Assembly (NCBI GenBank): GCA_023441845.1
Contig: JAEZNF010000279.1
Coordinates: 1 to 12,719, forward strand
Direction: 5' to 3'
DNA length: 12,719 nt
Source: Bacillota bacterium
GTDB lineage: Bacteria > Bacillota > Clostridia > Acetivibrionales > DSM-2933
The notes below the pieces were generated by a model that was not told the origin of the DNA, searched no databases, and saw only the letters and a program-made list of their open reading frames with translations. This document shows, piece after piece, positions 5,872-12,719 of this stretch. Numbering within the stretch: the stretch's first letter is position 1; every line of letters begins with the position of its first letter. Made by a program: the position numbers and the translations under genes.

Positions 5872-8514
5872 ATGGCGAAGTATGTTTATTTGTTCAGTGA
5901 AGGAAATGCATCAATGAAAAACCTTCTTGGCGGTAAGGGAGCGAACCTTGCAGAGATGACAGGTTTGGGATTGCCGGTTCCAAGAGGTTTTACAGTATCC
6001 ACGGAAGCTTGTACCAGGTACTATAATGACGGTAAGGTAATTGCAAATGAAATTGAGGAAGAGATTTATGCATCTTTAGCTAAAACAGAAGAAATAGTAG
6101 GAAAAAAATTCGGTGATCCGACTAATCCTTTCCTGGTATCGGTACGTTCGGGAGCAAGAGCTTCAATGCCCGGTATGATGGATACTATATTAAATCTGGG
6201 ATTAAATGATCTTGTTGTTGAAGGTTTGGCTAAGTTAACCGATAATGAAAGATTTGCATATGACAGTTACAGAAGATTCATCCAGATGTTCAGTGACGTT
6301 GTTATGGAAGTGGATAAGCCTAAATTCGAAAAGATTCTGGAGGCTGTTAAAGAAGAAAACGGAGCCAAAGTCGACACGGATTTGACTGCAGCAAACTTAA
6401 AGGAAGTAGTAAAGAGATACAAGGAGCTGTATAAAAAAGAAAAAGGTACTGACTTTCCGCAGGAGCCGAAGGTTCAGTTGATGGAAGCTGTTAAGGCTGT
6501 TTTCCGTTCATGGGACAATCCGCGTGCAATAGTATACAGAAGACTCAATGATATTCCGGGTGACTGGGGTACGGCAGTAAACGTACAGGAAATGGTATAC
6601 GGTAACATGGGAAATGATTCAGGTACAGGCGTTGCCTTTACAAGGAACCCGTCTACCGGCGAAAAGAAGCTCTATGGAGAATTCCTGATGAACGCACAGG
6701 GCGAAGACGTTGTTGCCGGTATCAGAACTCCTCAATCAATAGATCAATTAAAGGAAATCAATCCTGAAGCATATAATCAATTCATAAATATTGCTGAAAC
6801 GCTTGAAAAGCATTATAGAGATATGCAGGACATGGAGTTTACAATTGAAAAAGGCAAACTTTTCATGCTCCAGACCAGAAACGGTAAGAGAACCGCAGCT
6901 GCCGCTTTAAAGATAGCTGTTGACCTTGTTGCAGAAGGAATGGCTACCAAGGGTGAAGCAGTATTGAAGGTTGATCCCAAGCAGTTGGATGCGCTCTTAC
7001 ATCCTAATTTCGAGCCTAAGGCGTTAAAAGCCGCTGTTCCTGTCGCAAAAGGTTTGCCTGCTTCACCGGGAGCTGCTACAGGTAAGGTATTCTTTGAAGC
7101 TGAGGATGCAGTTAATGCATTTAAGAACGGCGAAAAGAAAGTTATTCTTGTAAGGCTTGAAACTTCACCGGAAGATATCGAAGGTATGCATGTATCGGAA
7201 GGTATCCTTACAGGCCGCGGCGGTATGACTTCACACGCAGCGGTTGTTGCCCGCGGTATGGGTACTTGCTGTGTAGCAGGGTGCAGTGAAATCAAAATTA
7301 ATGAAGAAGAAAAATATTTCCTGGATAAGAACGGCAAGAAGTATGTTGAAGGTGATTGGATTTCGCTTGACGGTTCGACAGGAAATGTATACGGTAGTCA
7401 GCTTCCTACTGTAGAACCGCAAATGACAGGTGATTTTGCAACATTAATGGGTTGGGCAGATGAACTTCGTACATTGAAGGTTAGGACAAATGCAGATACT
7501 CCGGCTGATGCCAAACAGGCTATGGAATTCGGTGCGGAAGGAATAGGCCTTTGCCGTACTGAGCACATGTTCTTTGAAGCGGACAGAATACCGGCAATGA
7601 GAGAAATGATAGTTGCAAGAACTGAAGAACAAAGAAGAAAAGCTTTGGATAAATTGCTTCCGATGCAAAGAAGTGACTTTGAAGGCCTCTTCACAGAAAT
7701 GAAGGGTTATCCTGTAACCATAAGATTCTTAGATCCGCCTCTCCATGAATTCCTGCCGCAAGCTGATGAAGATATTGCATCTCTTGCAAAGGAAATGGGC
7801 TTGACATTCGAAGATTTGAAGGGTATAGTTGCAGACCTTCATGAATTCAACCCGATGATGGGACACAGAGGATGCCGTCTCGCAGTAACATATCCTGAAA
7901 TTGCAGAAATGCAGACAAGGGCTGTCATAGAAGCTGCAATCAACGTTAACAAGAAGGGAATGAACGTTATTCCTGAAATCATGATACCGTTGGTTGGCGA
8001 AATTAAAGAATTGAAATTTGTTAAGGATGTTGTTGTAAAGACGGCTGATGAAGTCATTAAGAATTCAGGTGTTAAGCTTGAATATAAGGTTGGAACAATG
8101 ATAGAAATTCCAAGAGCTGCTTTAACTGCAGATGATATTGCCAAGGAAGCTGAATTCTTCTCATTCGGTACAAATGACCTGACACAGATGACTTTCGGCT
8201 TCAGCCGTGATGATGCCGGTAAGTTCCTTGATGAATATTACAACAAGAAAATATATGAGTCAGATCCGTTTGCAAGACTTGACCAGACAGGCGTAGGCAA
8301 GCTTGTTGAAATGGCAGTTAAGCTTGGTAAACAAACAAGGCCTGATATTAAGCTTGGTATCTGCGGTGAACACGGTGGAGATCCTTCATCTGTTGAATTC
8401 TGCCACAAAGCCGGATTGAACTATGTGTCATGTTCACCTTTCCGTGTGCCGATAGCTAAACTTGCAGCAGCGCAGGCAGCTATTAAAAAAGAAGGGGACA
8501 TTGGACAGAAATAA
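5872..8514 (+). CDS. ppdK: Pyruvate, phosphate dikinase (PPDK)
   Basis: PPDK reversibly converts ATP, phosphate and pyruvate to AMP, pyrophosphate and phosphoenolpyruvate in the cytoplasm. Many clostridia are thought to use it in the PPi- or AMP-linked glycolytic direction. The 880-residue length is the usual bacterial size. The nucleotide-binding domain occupies about 1-340 (GGKGANLAEM at 20-29, SVRSGARASMPGMMDT at about 90-104, FMLQTRNGKRT at about 331-341). The swivelling phosphohistidine domain (about 390-510) has GRGGMTSHAAVVARGMG with H455, the phosphorylated residue, and T453. The PEP/pyruvate barrel (about 530-875) shows CRTEHMF (R562), TIRFLDPPLHEF (R618), MIEIPRA (E745), FGTNDLTQ (N768) and CGEHGG with the acid C831. 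All catalytic residues appear present. It has its own promoter and terminator, so it is probably a single-gene unit. Confidence 0.97.
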   Translation: MAKYVYLFSEGNASMKNLLGGKGANLAEMTGLGLPVPRGFTVSTEACTRYYNDGKVIANEIEEEIYASLAKTEEIVGKKFGDPTNPFLVSVRSGARASMPGMMDTILNLGLNDLVVEGLAKLTDNERFAYDSYRRFIQMFSDVVMEVDKPKFEKILEAVKEENGAKVDTDLTAANLKEVVKRYKELYKKEKGTDFPQEPKVQLMEAVKAVFRSWDNPRAIVYRRLNDIPGDWGTAVNVQEMVYGNMGNDSGTGVAFTRNPSTGEKKLYGEFLMNAQGEDVVAGIRTPQSIDQLKEINPEAYNQFINIAETLEKHYRDMQDMEFTIEKGKLFMLQTRNGKRTAAAALKIAVDLVAEGMATKGEAVLKVDPKQLDALLHPNFEPKALKAAVPVAKGLPASPGAATGKVFFEAEDAVNAFKNGEKKVILVRLETSPEDIEGMHVSEGILTGRGGMTSHAAVVARGMGTCCVAGCSEIKINEEEKYFLDKNGKKYVEGDWISLDGSTGNVYGSQLPTVEPQMTGDFATLMGWADELRTLKVRTNADTPADAKQAMEFGAEGIGLCRTEHMFFEADRIPAMREMIVARTEEQRRKALDKLLPMQRSDFEGLFTEMKGYPVTIRFLDPPLHEFLPQADEDIASLAKEMGLTFEDLKGIVADLHEFNPMMGHRGCRLAVTYPEIAEMQTRAVIEAAINVNKKGMNVIPEIMIPLVGEIKELKFVKDVVVKTADEVIKNSGVKLEYKVGTMIEIPRAALTADDIAKEAEFFSFGTNDLTQMTFGFSRDDAGKFLDEYYNKKIYESDPFARLDQTGVGKLVEMAVKLGKQTRPDIKLGICGEHGGDPSSVEFCHKAGLNYVSCSPFRVPIAKLAAAQAAIKKEGDIGQK

Positions 8515-8544
8515 GAATAGTACAATAATAAAGTTGAAATATAC

Positions 8545-8581
8545 AAAATAAATGGAGGCTTAAAAGCCTCCGTTTATTTTT
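8545..8581 (+). terminator. Intrinsic terminator of ppdK, likely bidirectional
   Basis: A 16-bp stem pairs 8545-8560 with 8565-8580. Its core is GGAGGCT/AGCCTCC and one G.T pair lies at 8553/8572. Flanking A and T tracts give a U-rich run on both strands. It ends ppdK 30 bp after its stop and could also stop transcripts arriving from the MerR-type gene on the minus strand. Confidence 0.9.
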
Positions 8582-8613
8582 GCGCCGATATCAAAAGATT
8601 TTCTATCAAGCAC

Positions 8614-8748
8614 GTATAAATTTTGCAATAAACATTCTACATCCATTTTTAATATTGCAAAATTTATACATTTATTCATATGTTGCGAAAAAATCAGCTT
8701 TTATTCTGCAACTGTGCTTGCTTATGTAAAATCTTTTTCGCAGCATAT
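8614..8748. repeat. Dispersed two-hairpin intergenic repeat, copy 2
   Basis: Hairpin I is a perfect 17-bp inverted repeat (8614-8630 with 8653-8669, 22-nt loop; arm GTATAAATTTTGCAATA). Hairpin II pairs 8678-8692 with 8734-8748 (arms ATATGTTGCGAAAAA and TTTTTCGCAGCATAT, one T.G pair). A small GCAA/TTGC apical hairpin is near 8708-8721. It matches the copy at 889-1037 in order, spacing and long identical blocks. It lies 13 bp after the stop of the minus-strand MerR-type gene. It may be a MITE-like element, a processing or 3'-end RNA structure, or a small RNA. Confidence 0.75.
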
Positions 8749-8761
8749 ATAGTAGATTGTA

Positions 8762-9340
8762 TCAGATTTTTATTGCCTTACTAAAGAGCCGCTTTACAAA
8801 GCCTGCTTTTTTCTTATCTCTCCACCTTCCAATGGATATATCAACATCCTGGAAGTGCTTTTCCATTTTTGCCTCCATCTTTCTTATGTTATTTTCAAAA
8901 CAAGCACCCAATTCAAGCTTGCTTTTATTTATTTCCCTGTAGAGATTCTCCTGGGCTATAGACACCTCATTATGAACGCTACATGATATTTCTTCTTTGA
9001 AATCAATAAAAAAGCTTTTAAGTTCATTCATTGTATGCTCGTTTGAATTATATGCGACAAGTGATGACTGTGGATCCTTAGACATCTCCTGATTTGGTTC
9101 GCTAATAATGTTTTCTGTCTGTAAAATTTTTCGTATGGCCTTAATCTCCAAACCTTCATCACGCATTGACTTAATCTGGAACATTATATTTGCATGTTCG
9201 GTCATATAATATCTTCTTCCCCTGTCGTCTTTGGGGATGGAAAGCCCAAACTCCTTTTCATAATACCTTAAGGTATGGTCTGTAACATTGAGATAATCAC
9301 TTAACTCAGTTATGGTATACTTGTTCTTCAATACATCCAT
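8762..9340 (-). CDS. MerR-type HTH protein with coiled coil and basic C-terminal tail (192 aa)
   Basis: The N-terminal 70 residues are a MerR-family winged HTH (YTITELSDYLNVTDHTLRYYEKEFGL, then a basic wing DDRGRRYY). A linker follows at about 70-100, then a long acidic/basic heptad-like helix region at about 100-170. The tail is strongly basic and amphipathic: WRDKKKAGFVKRLFSKAIKI. No metal- or drug-binding domain is seen, so it is not a classic MerR activator. The plan resembles RacA-like DNA-anchoring proteins (HTH, coiled coil, tail that meets the membrane), by architecture only. The frame is open to 9382, but the ATG at 9338-9340 has a strong site (GGGAGGT) and is preferred. A promoter (9541-9569) and a structured leader (9410-9502) precede it. 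Its product could be a regulator or a chromosome-organising protein. Confidence 0.85.
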   Translation of the reverse strand: MDVLKNKYTITELSDYLNVTDHTLRYYEKEFGLSIPKDDRGRRYYMTEHANIMFQIKSMRDEGLEIKAIRKILQTENIISEPNQEMSKDPQSSLVAYNSNEHTMNELKSFFIDFKEEISCSVHNEVSIAQENLYREINKSKLELGACFENNIRKMEAKMEKHFQDVDISIGRWRDKKKAGFVKRLFSKAIKI

Positions 9341-9409
9341 TATTATACCTCCCGGTTTTCTCTTTGGTGTTATTCTTAACATCGGTGCTTAAAAAACTCT
9401 TCATATAAA

Positions 9410-9502
9410 GATAAACAACTTTAAACCTTAAAATAACAAGGACTGAAAATAGCGATGCCTTAACGCTTTTTGGCTGCCTAGTAAATTATAAAATTATTTA
9501 TC
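9410..9502 (-). ncRNA. Candidate structured leader RNA, copy 2 (5' UTR of the MerR-type gene)
   Basis: In the sense (minus-strand) RNA, the arm complementary to 9489-9502 pairs with the arm complementary to 9410-9423 over 14 bp, including two U.G pairs. On the plus strand these would be C/A mismatches, so the pairing supports a minus-strand RNA. The inner hairpin 9452-9454/9464-9466 is GCG/CGC, where copy 1 has GTG/CAC: a compensated change with the same 9-nt loop. The motif TACTAGGCAGCCAAAAA (minus reading of 9467-9483) is shared with copy 1. The element begins about 32 nt after the predicted start and ends 69 nt before the ATG. A weaker hairpin (9510-9516/9522-9528) precedes it. The class is unknown. 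Confidence 0.55.
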
Positions 9503-9540
9503 TATAACCTTTAAACAGGCCGTTTGAAGACAGTAAATAT

Positions 9541-9569
9541 ATAATAACATTAATGTAAAAATGTGTAAA
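9541..9569 (-). promoter_or_regulatory. Sigma-A-like promoter for the MerR-type gene
   Basis: Read on the minus strand, TTTACA (complement of 9564-9569) and TATTAT (complement of 9541-9546) are spaced by exactly 17 bp. The predicted start near 9534 gives a leader of about 194 nt. The promoter lies 12 bp past the stop of the pseudouridine synthase gene, so the MerR-type gene has its own transcription start although it could also be reached by read-through. Confidence 0.6.
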
Positions 9570-9581
9570 TACAAAAAGTGA

Positions 9582-10475
9582 TTATTGCCTTAATATTTTT
9601 ATCAGGGAGTTGATATCATCGGGTATTTGAGCCAGAAAATCCATTTTTGAATTATGAAAAGGATGGGTAAAGCTGACTTTATAGGAATGCAGTGCCTGCC
9701 TTCCTATTAGACCGGTTTTTATATCGGAATATAGAGTGTCCCCTATTAACGGGTGTCCTATTGCCTGGCAGTGTACCCTGATCTGATGAGTTCTGCCTGT
9801 TTCAAGGTCAAACTTGAGATATGTTGAATTATTAAGGTGTTCGAGAACCTTATAGTGGGTGACCGATCTGTCTCCGGTAGGTGATGTGTGCCTTAACATG
9901 ATACTGCCGGGTTTCCGTTCTATAGGAAGGTCGATTGTACCGGCAGCAGTATTGATTATACCGTGAACAATACCGACATATTCTTTTTTAAAGCTGTTAT
10001 TTCCCATCTGCCGTATCAGTGATTCCTGAACGAATTCATTTTTGGCAAAGATTATAACTCCAGAGGTATCCCTGTCAAGCCTGCTGACCGGCCTGATCTT
10101 TTTGAATTCCCCTTTTTTTAACATATGGTGCATGATTGCATTTGCAATTGTACCGCTTCGATGGCTGCAAGTGGGGTGCACAACAATATACGGCTTCTTG
10201 TTTACTGCTATAAGACAGTCGTCCTCATAGATAATGTCCAGATCAATATCTTCGGGTATTATTTCCGGTGCGTCTTCAATAAAGTCAATATCGGCTTCAA
10301 TAATATCTCCGGCTTTGACAAGCTCTATGACGCGTACAGAAACAGTATTGCACAGGATTTTACCGCTGTACTTGAGTTTCTTAATAAGCCTTTCCGAAAG
10401 GCCCAGCTCGTTTTTTAAGATATGCTTTACTGTTTGCCCCATATCTTCCGGTTTTACCGTATACCTTAAAATCAT
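9582..10475 (-). CDS. RluA/RluD-family pseudouridine synthase
   Basis: These enzymes isomerise specific uridines in ribosomal or transfer RNA to pseudouridine. With the start chosen here the protein has 297 residues. An S4-like RNA-binding domain covers about 12-70 (LSERLIKKLKYSGKILCN), followed by the catalytic domain. The signature RPVSRLDRDTSGVIIFAKN (128-146) holds the catalytic D134. Further family blocks are KKEYVGIVHG, LETGRTHQIRVH and GHPLIGDTLY. The frame is open to 10520 with five ATGs; I chose the last (10473-10475), which gives the usual MxLRYTVKPED opening and has GGTGA at a fitting distance. A promoter-like pair at 10492-10520 would place the transcript start near 10485, excluding the longest form. 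Which RNA position it modifies cannot be told; RluD-like or YlyB/YjbO-like paralogues are all possible. Confidence 0.93.
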   Translation of the reverse strand: MILRYTVKPEDMGQTVKHILKNELGLSERLIKKLKYSGKILCNTVSVRVIELVKAGDIIEADIDFIEDAPEIIPEDIDLDIIYEDDCLIAVNKKPYIVVHPTCSHRSGTIANAIMHHMLKKGEFKKIRPVSRLDRDTSGVIIFAKNEFVQESLIRQMGNNSFKKEYVGIVHGIINTAAGTIDLPIERKPGSIMLRHTSPTGDRSVTHYKVLEHLNNSTYLKFDLETGRTHQIRVHCQAIGHPLIGDTLYSDIKTGLIGRQALHSYKVSFTHPFHNSKMDFLAQIPDDINSLIKILRQ

Positions 10476-10491
10476 TTTCATCACCATGGAC

Positions 10492-10520
10492 ATATTACAA
10501 TATGTGGGCTGGAAATTCAA
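10492..10520 (-). promoter_or_regulatory. Possible promoter of the pseudouridine synthase gene
   Basis: On the minus strand TTGAAT (complement of 10515-10520) and TAATAT (complement of 10492-10497) are 17 bp apart. The start would be near 10485, leaving only about 10 nt of leader before the chosen ATG. This is short but would still include the GGTGA site. It is back to back with the plus-strand promoter at 10533-10561. Confidence 0.35.
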
Positions 10521-10532
10521 GCCGGTTTTATA

Positions 10533-10561
10533 TTGAAATAAAATTCAGACTTGTATAAAAT
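10533..10561 (+). promoter_or_regulatory. Promoter of the methionine gamma-lyase-like gene
   Basis: TTGAAA (10533-10538) and TAAAAT (10556-10561) are spaced by 17 bp, a good vegetative match. The predicted start near 10568 gives a leader of about 44 nt before the TTG start codon. Confidence 0.6.
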
Positions 10562-10611
10562 AGATATAGAAAAAATAGTAACATACGGATTTAAGAATGG
10601 GGAGATAATAA

Positions 10612-11904
10612 TTGAGTTTTAAGTCGGAACGTTATTTAAAGAGTGAGTTTGGGATTGATGACAGCATTATTAAAATTTCGAATATGGCAGAAAAAGAAAT
10701 AGAAGAAAGATTCAAAGAGATTGATTCGGTTAAGGAATATAACCAGTTAAAGGTTATTAAGGCTATGCAAAACCATAACCTTAGCGATTCGCACTTTTCC
10801 GGGACTACAGGCTACGGGTATGGCGACAGAGGCAGGGAGATTCTGGATGGAGTTTATGCCGATACCTTTAAAACCGAGGATGCTCTGGTGAGGCATCAGA
10901 TAGTTTCGGGAACCCAGGCTCTGGCACTCGCGATGTTCGGGAATTTACGGCCGGGAGATGAATTGCTGTCGGTTACCGGAAAACCCTATGACACACTTGA
11001 AGAAGTTATCGGTATTAGAGGTGAAGGCGGAGGTTCGTTAAAGGAATTCGGCATTACATATAACCAGGTGGATTTACTTCTAGACGGTGAAATTGATCTA
11101 AACGGAATCCGGGAAAAAATAAATGAAAAGACCAAAATGGTGCTTTTGCAGCGGTCTCGAGGGTACTGCTGGAGGCCGTCAATTAAAATTGACGAGATTG
11201 GGAAGGTTGTAAATCACATCAAGTCAATAAGAAGCGATATCATTGTGCTGGTGGACAACTGCTACGGTGAATTTGTTGAGGACAGGGAACCGACTGAAGC
11301 AGGAGCCGACCTTACGGCGGGTTCTCTTATAAAGAATCCGGGCGGAGGATTGGCGCCTACCGGGGGCTATATAGCAGGAAAAGAAGAATACGTAAAGAAA
11401 GCTGCATACAGGCTGACAAGCCCGGGACTGGGCAAAGAGGTGGGCGCTACATTAGGACATAACAGGCTTATGCTTCAAGGGTTTTTCCTTGCCCCTCATG
11501 TTGTGGCTGAAAGCCTTAAGGGTGCTGTATTCTGTTCTGAGGTAATGCGACGATTAGGTATGGAAACATCTCCAAAGCAGTCGGAAAAGCGCGGAGATAT
11601 TATACAGGCTGTGAAATTCGGCAATCCGGAAAGCTTGATAGCTTTCTGCCAGGGTATTCAAAAAGGTTCGCCTGTCGATGCATATGTTACACCGCAGCCG
11701 TGGGATATGCCTGGATACGACAGTCCTGTAATTATGGCCGCAGGAGCGTTTATTCAAGGTGCTTCAATAGAATTAAGCGCAGATGCTCCCATAAAGCCTC
11801 CTTACATAGCATATATGCAGGGTGGGTTGGTTTATGAACATGTTAAGCTGGGTGTTATGATTGCTGTCCAGAAAATGATGGAAAATGGGATAATTAATAT
11901 TTAA
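10612..11904 (+). CDS. PLP-dependent methionine gamma-lyase / 'aluminium resistance' family protein
   Basis: This 430-residue protein belongs to the PLP fold-type I group often labelled methionine gamma-lyase family or aluminium resistance protein. The true substrate of the family is not firmly known to me. Visible motifs are the glycine-rich GYGYGDRGRE (67-76), the cofactor-phosphate region VSGTQALALAMFG (98-110), D215 in VLVDNCYGEF (212-221, pyridine-nitrogen contact) and GSLIKNPGGGLAPTGGYIAG (237-256), in which K241 is the likely PLP lysine. The start is TTG, with GGGGAG at 10599-10604 and a 7-nt spacer; no ATG fits better. The next gene starts 44 bp downstream on the same strand without a terminator. 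In clostridia this family is commonly found beside a HlyD-like gene and the sepF/divIVA region, as here. A cystathionine- or cysteine-processing role is possible. Confidence 0.9.
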   Translation: MSFKSERYLKSEFGIDDSIIKISNMAEKEIEERFKEIDSVKEYNQLKVIKAMQNHNLSDSHFSGTTGYGYGDRGREILDGVYADTFKTEDALVRHQIVSGTQALALAMFGNLRPGDELLSVTGKPYDTLEEVIGIRGEGGGSLKEFGITYNQVDLLLDGEIDLNGIREKINEKTKMVLLQRSRGYCWRPSIKIDEIGKVVNHIKSIRSDIIVLVDNCYGEFVEDREPTEAGADLTAGSLIKNPGGGLAPTGGYIAGKEEYVKKAAYRLTSPGLGKEVGATLGHNRLMLQGFFLAPHVVAESLKGAVFCSEVMRRLGMETSPKQSEKRGDIIQAVKFGNPESLIAFCQGIQKGSPVDAYVTPQPWDMPGYDSPVIMAAGAFIQGASIELSADAPIKPPYIAYMQGGLVYEHVKLGVMIAVQKMMENGIINI

Positions 11905-11948
11905 AGTGAATGGAATTGTCCTGTAGTTTTATTAAGGTGGAGGCAGGT

Positions 11949-12719
11949 ATGAAAATCGAAAACAAAAGACAAAAAATAAAGATAGGAAGTATAATGCTGC
12001 TTTTGTTTTTAGTAATATATGTACCTTCTTTATTTCATTGGGCTTCCGGAAAGAGCATAGCTACAGATATTATCAGGATGGATGTAATTGAGGATTCGGT
12101 AAATACGGATGCCTGTTTAATTAGGGATGAAGAGGTTCTTATATCACCGTTTGAAGGTAAATACATTCCTGAGGTAAACGAGGGAGAAAAAGTACCTGCA
12201 AATTTCAGGGTTGCTACTGTATTAAAGGAGTCATCCGAGAAGACTCTTGATAAAATCAGAAAGCTGGATGAAGATATTCTTAGAAGGCAAAAAGAGAATA
12301 GTAAAAATCAAGTTATATTTTCCCAGGATATCGTAAAGCTGGATGTAGAGATTTCGGATAAAGTCAAATCACTTGCCGCTATAAGCGGTTCGGGTAGCTT
12401 TGAAAAATATGAGGATTTAAAGGACGAACTTGATTCCTCAATTAAAAAGAAGGCTTCAGTGCTTGGAGGGATAGGAACAGCCGATAGCAGCCTGAACGCT
12501 TTAAAAGATGAAAGGAAAAGGCTTCAGGATATTGTTGATTCAAGTACGAGGAATATCGTATCTACACAACCGGGAATAATTTCATATACCGTAGACGGGT
12601 TTGAGGGAGACATTAAGCCTTCCGGCATAAAAGAATTAACTGTAAAGACACTTGAAAACATCAAAACCAAAAACGCTCAAATAAAAAGCACCAGCAGAAA
12701 TGTTGAGGTTAACAAACCC
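11949..12719 (+). CDS. HlyD-like membrane-anchored protein, N-terminal part (3' end outside window)
   Basis: The frame opens at ATG 11949 behind GGAGG (spacing 6-8 nt) and stays open for 257 residues to the window edge. It has a basic N-terminus, one transmembrane helix at about 12-30, and then a short beta-rich segment (VNTDACLIRDEEVLISPFEGKYIPEVNEGEKVPANFRVATV). This resembles the lipoyl-like half-motif of HlyD/membrane-fusion proteins, including the EGEKV turn. A charged helical region of about 100 residues (about 95-195) looks like a coiled-coil hairpin. TQPGIISYTVDGFEG follows, the return strand of the lipoyl-type domain. Membrane-fusion proteins link inner-membrane exporters to the outside, but in Gram-positives this family is of unclear role. 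It probably shares a transcript with the preceding PLP enzyme. The family call is by architecture and neighbourhood. Confidence 0.75.
   Translation, partial: MKIENKRQKIKIGSIMLLLFLVIYVPSLFHWASGKSIATDIIRMDVIEDSVNTDACLIRDEEVLISPFEGKYIPEVNEGEKVPANFRVATVLKESSEKTLDKIRKLDEDILRRQKENSKNQVIFSQDIVKLDVEISDKVKSLAAISGSGSFEKYEDLKDELDSSIKKKASVLGGIGTADSSLNALKDERKRLQDIVDSSTRNIVSTQPGIISYTVDGFEGDIKPSGIKELTVKTLENIKTKNAQIKSTSRNVEVNKP

Noticed and set aside
6813..7337. 174-codon minus-strand frame inside ppdK
   Set aside because: It is a shadow of a highly conserved enzyme gene on the other strand; it has no family motif or start signal.
8757..8942. 61-codon plus-strand frame opposite the end of the MerR-type gene
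   Set aside because: It is antisense to a supported gene, with no ribosome binding site and no recognisable motif.
9341..9382. Longer N-terminus for the MerR-type protein (14 extra residues)
   Set aside because: The upstream ATG has no ribosome binding site, whereas the ATG at 9338-9340 has GGGAGGT at good spacing and gives the usual MerR HTH opening.

Overview
The window looks like a stretch of chromosome from an AT-rich, low-GC, spore-forming Firmicute of class Clostridia. This rests on SpoIIP, strong GGAGG-type ribosome binding sites, sigma-A-like promoters, and a gene pair (methionine gamma-lyase-like protein, then a HlyD-like protein) that I associate with clostridial cell-division loci. 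The protein wording recalls cellulolytic clostridia (Acetivibrio/Ruminiclostridium), but I could not run a search. I see no phage, insertion sequence, CRISPR array, tRNA or rRNA gene.

Layout. Bases 1-335 hold the end of a type I signal peptidase gene, closed by a strong terminator. Two short minus-strand genes follow: a 51-residue one-helix membrane protein (486-641) and a 69-residue zinc-ribbon protein (1084-1293). They are separated by a 442-bp region containing a promoter, a structured leader and a two-hairpin repeat. A plus-strand block follows: spoIIP, an unknown 96-residue membrane-anchored protein, an OmpR/PhoB-type response regulator and its histidine kinase. Next is ppdK (pyruvate, phosphate dikinase) with its own promoter and terminator. 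Two minus-strand genes come next: a MerR-type HTH protein with a coiled coil and basic tail, and an RluA/RluD-family pseudouridine synthase. The window ends with a plus-strand pair: the PLP-dependent methionine gamma-lyase/'aluminium resistance' family protein and the start of a HlyD-like membrane protein.

Most of the genes are ordinary housekeeping, signalling and sporulation genes. The unusual content is in the gaps between genes. Two repeat families each occur twice. (1) A leader element lies between a sigma-A-like promoter and the start codon of both the 51-residue membrane protein gene (702-795) and the MerR-type gene (9410-9502). Both copies can fold into a long closing stem. Sequence differences between copies keep the pairing in the sense RNA, by two U.G wobbles in the closing stem and one compensated base pair in an inner hairpin. 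Both begin about 32 nt after the predicted transcription start. This is the best candidate here for an undescribed cis-acting RNA or shared control system. (2) A 135-149 bp two-hairpin element lies just downstream of two minus-strand genes (889-1037 and 8614-8748). One exact 12-mer from the leader stem also occurs upstream of ppdK.

How the genes may work together. SpoIIP acts in the engulfment peptidoglycan machinery of sporulation. PPDK interconverts phosphoenolpyruvate and pyruvate in central metabolism. The two-component pair is genetically self-contained and its signal is unknown. The shared leader suggests that the small membrane protein and the MerR-type protein answer to a common signal; this is inference.
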